The notes under the pieces are model-generated. The model ran no database searches, was not told the DNA's origin, and worked only from the letters and a program-made list of their open reading frames with translations. Below are positions 8,642 through 15,239 of a stretch of 64,000 bases of DNA, piece after piece. Origin of the DNA: NCEH01 sp043195125 (lineage in GTDB: Bacteria; Pseudomonadota; Alphaproteobacteria; Rhizobiales; Xanthobacteraceae); NCBI RefSeq assembly GCF_043195125.1, contig NZ_JBAFWR010000002.1; one strand, written 5' to 3'. The translations under genes were made by a program, and so were the position numbers. Positions within the stretch are counted from its first letter, which is position 1. Each line of letters opens with the position of its first letter.

Positions 8642-8713
8642 ATGAGTGTTTCAATGCATTTGCGCGATCTCGCGCCCGGCGCGGCGCGCGCGCATCCGGC
8701 GGCGGCATCATGA
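8642..8713 (+). CDS. Possible 23-codon leader ORF coupled to FkbM gene
   Basis: Begins with ATG preceded by a strong ribosome site (GGCAGGAGGAGCGGGC) and encodes a 23-residue Ala-rich peptide starting MSVSMHLRDL. Its TGA overlaps the ATG of the downstream FkbM methyltransferase as ATGA. The FkbM start itself has no clear Shine-Dalgarno, so this short ORF may load ribosomes for it by translational coupling. There is no run of one regulatory amino acid and no attenuator hairpin was recognised. It may be only a coupling device. Confidence 0.5.
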   Translation: MSVSMHLRDLAPGAARAHPAAAS

Positions 8714-9948
8714 CCGCCTTTCCCAACATGGGTGCGGACGGCGCGCGGGCGCCCACGCCCTGCCCGGTGCGCGCCCGCCGCTTCGATGCCGTGCCGGACC
8801 GGCGGTCCGCCATGGCCCTGCTTCAACATCTCAATGCCCGCGCCATCCCGCCCCGCCCGGTGAAACGCGACGGCCGGCCGCTGGCGCTTTATGGCGCCGG
8901 CAATCTCGGCAAGCTGGCGCGCCAGCATCTCGACGCCATGGGCCAGCCCATCGCCTTCATCGTCGATGCGGACGCCGCGCGCCATCTCGCCGACCCCGAC
9001 TGGCACGGCCTCAGCATCCTTTCGCCCGAGGACGTGGCGCCGCACGTCCGTCGCGAGACGGTGCTCGCGGTCTCCATCGCAAACATGCCCTACACACCGA
9101 TCCAGGCGGAGCTGGCGCAGCAGGGCTGGGCGGCCTGCGTGCCATTCTATGACGTGGCGGAGGCCTTTCGCGACCGCCACCCGCTGAGCAATGGCTGGTT
9201 CAGCGGCCCGCTGGATCTTGCCGGCTTTGCCGCGGCCGCCACCGCATTGGAGCGGTTCGCCGACGACGCCTCGCGCGCCCATTACCTGCGCTTCGCCGCC
9301 TGGCACATGGCCCGGGAGGAATGGGATTTCGCCGGTGCGCCGGTCGTTCCCGCCACGCGCTTCTTCATTCCCGAACTCGCCGCGGCGCTGCGGGCGGGCG
9401 CACGCTTCCTGGACGGCGGCGCCCATCACGGCAGCGTCACGGCGCGCCTGATCGAGCAGGTGCGCGGACAGGTTTCCGCGGTATGGGCGATCGAGCCGGA
9501 CTCCGCCAACGCCGCCGTTCTGCGCGCTTTCGTGGCGGGATTGGACGGGCGGGTACGCGCCCGCGTTCACGTGCTCGGCCATGTGGTCGGCGCGCGGCGC
9601 GAGAGCGTGCCCTTCCATGAGGGGCTGGGCTACGCCTCGCAGATTTCGTCCACCGGCCAGTCCCAGCGCGAGTGCCTTCCCATCGACGCCCTCGGCCTCG
9701 ATCCGACCTATGTGAAGCTGCATCTGGAAGGCGGCGAGCTGGCGGCGCTCGAAGGCGCGCGCGAGACCCTGCGCCGCCACCGCCCGGCGGTCGCGGTGAC
9801 CGTCTATCACAATGCCGACGGCCTCGCCCGCACCCCCTCGTGGCTGGCCGCGAACCTTGAAAACTACGAGCTGCTCATGCGCACCCACGCCTGGTGCGGC
9901 ACCGGCGCCGTGATCTATGCCCTGCCCAAGGAATACCTGCACAAATGA
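8710..9948 (+). CDS. FkbM-family methyltransferase with N-terminal Rossmann domain
   Basis: A 412-aa protein. The first ~150 residues form a nucleotide-binding-like domain (LALYGAGNLGKLA at about 58-70, then FIVDAD). The C-terminal FkbM domain begins near 230 with FLDGGAHHGSVTARL, followed by AIEPDSANA, the LHLEGGELAALEGA acidic motif and the AVTVYHN strand. FkbM enzymes O-methylate sugars or polyketides using SAM. The start at 8710 is chosen for the ATGA coupling with the leader ORF. It is itself ATGA-coupled to the next FkbM gene. The position among glycosyltransferases suggests O-methylation of a surface glycan (inference). Confidence 0.82.
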   Translation: MTAFPNMGADGARAPTPCPVRARRFDAVPDRRSAMALLQHLNARAIPPRPVKRDGRPLALYGAGNLGKLARQHLDAMGQPIAFIVDADAARHLADPDWHGLSILSPEDVAPHVRRETVLAVSIANMPYTPIQAELAQQGWAACVPFYDVAEAFRDRHPLSNGWFSGPLDLAGFAAAATALERFADDASRAHYLRFAAWHMAREEWDFAGAPVVPATRFFIPELAAALRAGARFLDGGAHHGSVTARLIEQVRGQVSAVWAIEPDSANAAVLRAFVAGLDGRVRARVHVLGHVVGARRESVPFHEGLGYASQISSTGQSQRECLPIDALGLDPTYVKLHLEGGELAALEGARETLRRHRPAVAVTVYHNADGLARTPSWLAANLENYELLMRTHAWCGTGAVIYALPKEYLHK

Positions 9949-10670
9949 GCATCTTCGTGAGTGACAGCCGGTTCATCATGGATCTCGGGATGAACAATGG
10001 CGACGATACCGCCTATTATCTGGCCAAGGGTTTCAACGTGGTGGCGGTGGAAGCGAACCCCGCCCTGGTCGCCGCCGCAACCAAGCGTTTCGCCACCGAG
10101 ATCGCCGCGAAGCAGGTCACCATCCTGCCCAATGCGGTGGCCGGAAAGGCCGGCCACGTGAGCTTCTTCATCAATGAGCACAATGACCACTGGAGCAGCA
10201 TGGACAAGGGCTGGGCCGGCCGCGAGGACAGCGCCTGCCATGCCATCCAGGTGGAAGCGCTGACCCTCGGCCAGATTTTCGACCGTTTCGGGATTCCCTA
10301 TTATCTGAAGATCGACGTCGAGGGGGCGGACAAGGAGATTCTGTCCCAGCTCGGGCGGCAGCTCATCAAGCCGCTCTATGTGAGCGTCGAGGATTGCCGC
10401 TTCGGCTTCGAATATATCGAGATGCTGGCAGCCGCCGGATACGACGGCTTCAAGCTGCTGGACCAGTCCACGGTCCACGAACTTCATGACGATGCGATCG
10501 GATACAAATTCCCGCCCGGCTCGTCCGGCCCGTTCGGCCGCGCGCTTCCCGGCCAATGGCTGAGCCGGTGGGACATGCATTCGGTCTATGCGCGCACCGT
10601 ACGGGACCGCTCCGGCACCCGCCTCGCCCCACGCACCCGCTGGTGGGACATCCACGCCACCCGGCGCTGA
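9945..10670 (+). CDS. FkbM-family methyltransferase
   Basis: A 241-aa single-domain FkbM methyltransferase. The SAM-binding loop FIMDLGMNNGDDTAYYLA covers about 10-27, then VVAVEANP, the conserved YLKIDVEGADKEIL segment and VSVEDC. It starts in ATGA overlap with the previous stop, so the two FkbM enzymes are made together. It lacks the extra N-terminal domain of its neighbour, so the pair probably act on different positions or substrates. Probable target is a hydroxyl of a glycan; not proven. Confidence 0.85.
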   Translation: MSIFVSDSRFIMDLGMNNGDDTAYYLAKGFNVVAVEANPALVAAATKRFATEIAAKQVTILPNAVAGKAGHVSFFINEHNDHWSSMDKGWAGREDSACHAIQVEALTLGQIFDRFGIPYYLKIDVEGADKEILSQLGRQLIKPLYVSVEDCRFGFEYIEMLAAAGYDGFKLLDQSTVHELHDDAIGYKFPPGSSGPFGRALPGQWLSRWDMHSVYARTVRDRSGTRLAPRTRWWDIHATRR

Positions 10671-10698
10671 CCTCCGACACGCAAGCAGACCACTCCAG

Positions 10699-11541
10699 AT
10701 GCACGCCCCCACACAAAGGCTCGCCGACATGACGCCGGACCAGACCTTCGCCAAATACGTCGCCGGCAACATCGCCGGCATCGGCGCCGACCGTGATTTT
10801 CTCGGCCTGTCCAACATCTGGGTGCGCGAATGCATCCGGCACAATTACGCGCAGAATTTCACCTGGCTCGGCCGCCCCATCATCCAGGTGCCGCAGGACA
10901 CCTATGCGATCCAGGAGCTGATCTGGCGGGTGAAGCCGGACCTCGTGATCGAGACCGGCATCGCGCATGGCGGCTCGCTCATCCTCAGCGCCTCCATGCT
11001 GGCGCTGATCGACTATTGCGAGGCGATGGAGCGCGGCACGCCGCTTGATCCGCGCGCCGGCGGGCGCAAGGTGATCGGCGTCGACATCGACATCCGCCCG
11101 CACAATCGCGCCGGCATCGCGGCACACCCGCTCGCCCGCAAAATCGAGATGATCGAGGGCTCATCCATCGACGACGGCATCGTTGCGCGCATCCGGGGGG
11201 CAGCGGCGCAGGCCGAAACGGTGATGGTGTTCCTCGATTCCAACCACACCCACGCGCATGTGCTCAGCGAACTGGAGCTTTACGCCCCCATGGTCTCGCA
11301 AGGCTCCTATGTGGTGGTGTGGGACACCGGGGTGGAGGATCTGCCCGCCGACATGTGCGCGGACCGGCCCTGGGGCAAGGGCGACAATCCCAAGACCGCC
11401 GTGTGGGACTATCTGCGGCGGCTGGACAATGATCCCCGCCACGCCGACGACGGGGAACGGCTGCGGTTCGAAATCGACAAGGTTCTGGAGCACAAGCTCG
11501 CCATCACGGCGGCCCCGGACGGCTTCCTGCGCCGCCTGTGA
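10699..11541 (+). CDS. CmcI-like (cephalosporin hydroxylase family) SAM enzyme
   Basis: A 280-aa member of the CmcI/rhamnosyl O-methyltransferase family. Despite the name, these are class I methyltransferase folds. The SAM motif is VIETGIAHGGSLILSA (about 83-98), followed by VIGVDIDIR and the acidic VFLDSNHTHAHV segment that holds the metal in family members. The ATG at 10699 lies 28 bases after the preceding FkbM gene; an in-frame ATG at 10729 is the alternative start. Homologues in actinobacteria O-methylate rhamnose in glycolipids, which fits a sugar-decorating role here. Confidence 0.82.
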   Translation: MHAPTQRLADMTPDQTFAKYVAGNIAGIGADRDFLGLSNIWVRECIRHNYAQNFTWLGRPIIQVPQDTYAIQELIWRVKPDLVIETGIAHGGSLILSASMLALIDYCEAMERGTPLDPRAGGRKVIGVDIDIRPHNRAGIAAHPLARKIEMIEGSSIDDGIVARIRGAAAQAETVMVFLDSNHTHAHVLSELELYAPMVSQGSYVVVWDTGVEDLPADMCADRPWGKGDNPKTAVWDYLRRLDNDPRHADDGERLRFEIDKVLEHKLAITAAPDGFLRRL

Positions 11542-11571
11542 GCGGCGCGGATGCTCGATTCTGCCGCAAAA

Positions 11572-11587
11572 TGTTTCACGTGAAACA
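11572..11587. other. parS: parS centromere-like site (perfect 16-bp palindrome)
   Basis: TGTTTCACGTGAAACA is a perfect palindrome that agrees with the near-universal chromosomal ParB-binding consensus (TGTTNCACGTGAAACA). It lies in an intergenic region 31 bases after the CmcI-like stop. Chromosomal parS sites are usually close to the replication origin, so this window may be origin-proximal. No parA, parB or dnaA gene is in view. Confidence 0.85.
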
Positions 11588-11660
11588 ATGAGTTAGCGCA
11601 GACGAGCAGGGGTTTCGTGGCGCTTCTCCGCGCCATGGCGGCGGACGAAACCGGCATTTC

Positions 11661-11676
11661 GGGCGAACGTTCGCCC
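11661..11676. repeat. Perfect 16-bp palindrome next to parS
   Basis: GGGCGAACGTTCGCCC reads identically on both strands, 73 bases downstream of the parS site and between two convergent transcription units. It could be a protein-binding operator or, as RNA, a 6-bp hairpin with an ACGU loop; no T-run follows. Function unknown. Confidence 0.5.
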
Positions 11677-11712
11677 AAGACTTCGGCGAACGCGCGGTTT
11701 CACCCGTCCGGC

Positions 11713-11747
11713 GAGGCCGGAGCCGCTTACGGGGAGGCCGGAGCCGC
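11713..11747. repeat. 14-bp direct repeat pair
   Basis: GAGGCCGGAGCCGC occurs at 11713-11726 and again at 11734-11747, one period of 21 bases apart, just beyond the 3' end of the - strand SPINDLY-like gene. No function is evident. Confidence 0.45.
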
Positions 11748-11758
11748 CGGCGAGCGCC

Positions 11759-13732
11759 TCACACCTGCGGTGGGATGCTCATCGCCTCGGGCGTAATCCT
11801 TATGGCCTCCGGCGGCTGGCCGGCGCAGCGCAAGGCGTGGATCCGCGCATAGGCCGCCTCCAGCCCACGGGCATAGCGGGTGGCGTCGAACAGATCGGCA
11901 TTGGCGCGGTTGGCGGCAAGGCGGGCGCGCAGGTCGGCCAGCCGCTGCGGATCGCGCGCGAGCGCCAGGGCCAGCGCCTCGTACTCTGCCAGCGTGTGGG
12001 TGACGAGCTCCGGCAGGCCCACCGCATGCAGCAGGCTGCCGGCGACCCGGCTGGCGAAGCTCTCCCCCGCGCAGGTCACCAGCGGCACCCCGGCCCAGAG
12101 GGCATCGCTGGCCGTCGTGTGGGCATTGTAGGGCAAGGTATCGAGAACCAGGTCGGCGTGGCGATGGCGCGCCAGATGGTCCGCCAGCTCGGCGCGCGGC
12201 GCGAAGATGATGCGGCTCGGGTCGACGCCGAACATCCCCGCCTCATAGTGCAGATTGTCCCGTGCCGCGTCATTGGCCTCGAACAGCCAGAGCACCGATC
12301 CCGGCACCGCCGCCAGCAGGCGCATCCACACGGCGAAGACATCGGGCGTGATCTTGTAGGTATTGTTGAAGCAGCAGAAGACGAAGCCGCTCTCGGGCAG
12401 GCCGCAGGCGGCACGCGAGGGCACCTGCGCGGCGATGGCGCGGCGGCTGTCGTTGGGCTGATAGGTGCCGGGCAGCTGGACGATCTTCTCGTCATAGAGA
12501 TCGGCGGCCTCGAGCGGGGTCACGAAGGCGTCGCCGATGATGTAATCGATGAACGGCGCGCCCATGGTGCCGGGATAGCCGAGATAATTCACCTGCACCG
12601 GCGCGGGGCGCAGGGCCATGATTTCGGTGCGGCAGCCGAAGGTGTAGCCCTTCAGATCCACCAAGATGTCGATGCCGTCGGCGCGGATGCGGCGCGCCGC
12701 CTCCGCATTGCTGAGGGCGCCCACCTCGACGAAATGGTCGAATGCGTCCACCAGCCGGCGCCGCATGGGCGAGCCGTCGTCGGGGCCGTAGGAATAGGCG
12801 AAGGTTTCGAACCGCGCCCGGTCGTGCCGCTCGAACAGTTCCACCGCCAGAAACGCCGTGGCATGGGCGAACAGGTCGCGGGAGAGATAGCCGACGCGGA
12901 TGCGCCGGCCGGGCTCAGGCACCGCGTGCAACGGGGGCAGGATATCTTCCGCCTTCACCCGCACGCCCCGGGCCCAGACCCGCGCGGCGCGCAGATGCTC
13001 CTGGGCGGGAACGCGGGCGGCGAGGCGCATGAACGGGCCGGTGCGGGCGCCGGTCGAGGCGAGCACGCGCGTCAGCTCCGCCTCCTCCGCCGCGCTGCCG
13101 CGCCATTCGCAGGCATGGCGACGCTGGATCGAAAGGCCGTAGAGCGCCACCGGATCCTGCGGCCGCAGCCGCAGCGCCTGGCGAAAGAATTGGATCGCCT
13201 GCTGCACCTGCCGGCTCTCGGCACAGATGCTGCCGAGATTGATATAGGCCTCCGCATGGTTGGGATCGGCCGCGAGCGCGGCATTGAAGGCCGCCACCGC
13301 CTCCGCAAGGCGGCGCATCTCGAACAGCACCAGGCCCCGGTCGGCATGAAGCGCGGCAAGGCCCGGCTTGGCCGCGCAGGCCGCTTCCAGCAAGGCGAGG
13401 GCATCGGCATCGCGACCTTCGCGATAGGCGGCGATGGCCGCCTGCCCCAGATGTTCGGCGACCAGCACGCCCCGCGCCATGGCGGCGCGCAGGGTCTCGT
13501 GGGCGGCACGCGGATCGGGCTTCGCCACCTGGACCGCCGCGAGGCCGATCCAGGCGCCGGCCTGCTTGGGATCGAGGGCGAGCGCCTGCCGATACAGCGC
13601 CTCGGCGCCCGCGCCGTCGCCGGATTGCTGCGCCGTGCGGGCGCGTACCATCAGCCCGAGGGCGGAGGCCATCGCGCCCACCCGCGCCTGCGGCCTGCCC
13701 TGCGCCGCCCGTGCCCTTTGCTGCCTGCCCAT
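11759..13732 (-). CDS. TPR protein with SPINDLY/O-GlcNAc-transferase (GT41) domain
   Basis: A 657-aa protein. Residues ~20-240 are tetratricopeptide repeats (AEALYRQALALDPKQAGAW, AEAVAAFNAALAADPNHAEAY and similar). From ~275 comes the GT41 catalytic domain: RIRVGYLSRDLFAHA, ILVDLKGYT, PVQVNYLGYPGTMG, FCCFNNTYKITPDV, and the donor-site region LDTLPYNAHTTASDALWAGVPLVT. Family members transfer GlcNAc or other sugars to protein Ser/Thr. The start at 13732 follows a GAAGG ribosome site and begins just before the TPRs; a 722-aa reading from 13927 adds an unconserved tail. It is a candidate protein or flagellin glycosyltransferase (inference). Confidence 0.88.
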   Translation of the reverse strand: MGRQQRARAAQGRPQARVGAMASALGLMVRARTAQQSGDGAGAEALYRQALALDPKQAGAWIGLAAVQVAKPDPRAAHETLRAAMARGVLVAEHLGQAAIAAYREGRDADALALLEAACAAKPGLAALHADRGLVLFEMRRLAEAVAAFNAALAADPNHAEAYINLGSICAESRQVQQAIQFFRQALRLRPQDPVALYGLSIQRRHACEWRGSAAEEAELTRVLASTGARTGPFMRLAARVPAQEHLRAARVWARGVRVKAEDILPPLHAVPEPGRRIRVGYLSRDLFAHATAFLAVELFERHDRARFETFAYSYGPDDGSPMRRRLVDAFDHFVEVGALSNAEAARRIRADGIDILVDLKGYTFGCRTEIMALRPAPVQVNYLGYPGTMGAPFIDYIIGDAFVTPLEAADLYDEKIVQLPGTYQPNDSRRAIAAQVPSRAACGLPESGFVFCCFNNTYKITPDVFAVWMRLLAAVPGSVLWLFEANDAARDNLHYEAGMFGVDPSRIIFAPRAELADHLARHRHADLVLDTLPYNAHTTASDALWAGVPLVTCAGESFASRVAGSLLHAVGLPELVTHTLAEYEALALALARDPQRLADLRARLAANRANADLFDATRYARGLEAAYARIHALRCAGQPPEAIRITPEAMSIPPQV

Positions 13733-13929
13733 GAATGCGATGCCTTCTTCCGCCCGCGCGCGCCGGACGTGTTCGTCCCGGCGCGCCGCGAGACGCTCCG
13801 CATTCGATCCTGGGCACGTGACCTTGCACGGGGCTGGTTCCCGCGCCGGCCCGGACGGCACGCCTGCAATCGCTGAAGATCGAGGCGGGGCAAGACTTTC
13901 GGGCCGGTCCGTCCATATTGGATGCATCT

Positions 13930-14082
13930 GCGAAAGGAGACGCCTTCCTCTTGCCGCAATAATCCTCTACACCTTCAGACCTCAGCGGTGGCGCCGGAAA
14001 CGGCGACTTGGGGAACGGACGGATGTACTCCGGCCCCGGAGCATAGCTGAGACAGGAAGCCCCGCGTCAGCGGGGCTTTTTT
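13930..14082 (+). ncRNA. Possible structured small RNA ending at an intrinsic terminator
   Basis: A + strand segment between two - strand genes ends in a textbook terminator, so some + strand transcript is expected. It contains a CGCCG-GAAA-CGGCG hairpin with a GNRA tetraloop (13992-14005), a CTCCGG/CCGGAG palindrome (about 14028-14041), and a possible end-pairing CTTCCT (about 13944) with AGGAAG (about 14054). No matching ORF with a ribosome site is present. The 5' end is a guess and I do not recognise the family. An alternative is that the hairpin merely stops antisense transcription. Confidence 0.4.
14057..14082 (+). terminator. Intrinsic terminator (+ strand)
   Basis: AAGCCCCGC-gtca-GCGGGGCTT followed by a run of T residues, a 9-bp stem with a tetraloop. 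The T-run occurs only on the + strand, opposite to both flanking genes. Confidence 0.85.
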
Positions 14083-14222
14083 GTTGTCTACGTGGTCGGC
14101 AAACCATTTCCTCTACGGTATGTACGGTGCTGGAGCGCCGTGCAAATGACGGCCGCCCGAGGTGCGCAGGCCGACCAACGGTCACACGCGGCCGCCGGGG
14201 CCGACACGTCACCCAATGCCCT

Positions 14223-15131
14223 TCACTTGCCGCGGGCGATGTCGAGCAGGGCGTCCGCGCGCTTCACCGCCACGGGGAAGAACGGCTGCGCCGGCGCTTC
14301 CTTGGCGAAGCAGACGCGGAAGGCCTGCGAGCCCGCGTCATTGATGCGGGTCAGCTCCTCCCAGCGCGGATCCTCGCTCTTATTGTCCTTTTCGATCGCC
14401 TTCTGCAGGGCCTCGGCCTTGGTCTTGTAGGGCTTCCAGATCGCCTCGCAGGCCGCGAGGGGCTTGATGTCCAGCTTCACCATGGTCAGGCCGATCATGG
14501 CCTTGCCGTCGGCGATCCGCACGATGGCGATTTGGTTGGGGGCGATATTGCCGGGCGGCTCATCGGCCTGGAGGCCGAGCACCGCGAGCGCGGTTTCCCC
14601 GGGCGCCGCTGCCACCGGCAGGTCCACATAGGGCTGGTAATAACCGCCGTCGAAGGCGAGCGCATTCTGGAAGAATTCAGCGGTGGCCACGGCCGGCTTC
14701 ACGCCGCCGGCGAGCGCGGCGGGCGCCCCGTCGTCCTTGGCGCGCGCGACCAGCCAGGGCTGGAACACGCTCTCGGGCGTGACGACGAGGCGGGTGCTGA
14801 CATCCTTGTTCGCGAAGGCCAGCCCGTCGAGCAGGCGGGTCGGACTGCTCTCGTCATAGGTGAGGGTGAAGAGCGTGTAGTTCGGCGCACCCAGGCCCTT
14901 GAACTTGAGCGGGCCGAGGGCGGTCGCGAGGCGCTTGCCCAGATCCTTGAGGGCGGCCTCCTCGCGCTTGACCACCGCCGCATCCCCGCTCTTGCCCGCC
15001 TTGGCGGCGGCGAGCGATGCGGCGATCGCCGTGTCGCGGGCGGCGACATAATCGCCGAGCGCATCGGCGACAGCAGGCAGCGCGGCCGCAAGGAACAGGA
15101 CGCAGGCGAGGGGACGGACTATTCCTCTCAT
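14223..15131 (-). CDS. Secreted protein of unknown function
   Basis: A 302-aa protein that I do not recognise. A signal peptide is clear: MRGIVRPLACVLFLAAALPAVADA, with cleavage likely after AVADA. The mature part is Ala/Lys-rich and soluble-looking, with an extended helical start (KREEAALKDLGKRLATAL) and two cysteines (in LAACEAIW and FRVCFAKE) that could form a periplasmic disulfide. The start at 15131 has a strong ribosome site (GAAGGAAAG); a 327-aa reading lacks one. It follows the RND operon on the same strand by 108 bases and might be cotranscribed, but nothing links it functionally to efflux. Confidence 0.75.
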   Translation of the reverse strand: MRGIVRPLACVLFLAAALPAVADALGDYVAARDTAIAASLAAAKAGKSGDAAVVKREEAALKDLGKRLATALGPLKFKGLGAPNYTLFTLTYDESSPTRLLDGLAFANKDVSTRLVVTPESVFQPWLVARAKDDGAPAALAGGVKPAVATAEFFQNALAFDGGYYQPYVDLPVAAAPGETALAVLGLQADEPPGNIAPNQIAIVRIADGKAMIGLTMVKLDIKPLAACEAIWKPYKTKAEALQKAIEKDNKSEDPRWEELTRINDAGSQAFRVCFAKEAPAQPFFPVAVKRADALLDIARGK

Positions 15132-15239
15132 GGGCTTTCCTTCAAAGACGGCGAACCGGTCCTGCCGGCCCGCGCGTAACGGAAGGTTAAGCACGGCCAA
15201 GGTCAAGCCTGAAATGCACGCGGGCGCCCGTGCGCGATC

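Larger units (their letters stand above)
13733..14222. other. Intergenic region with no recognised protein gene
   Basis: Lies between two - strand genes. The right part (14087-14222) shows no convincing signal. The left and middle parts hold the possible small RNA and its terminator listed separately. Promoters for the SPINDLY-like gene would lie here on the - strand, but I found no clear boxes. Confidence 0.4.

Noticed and set aside
8512..8709. N-terminal extension of the FkbM protein from TTG 8512
   Set aside because: No ribosome site, basic low-complexity translation, and the ATGA coupling at 8710 gives a better start.
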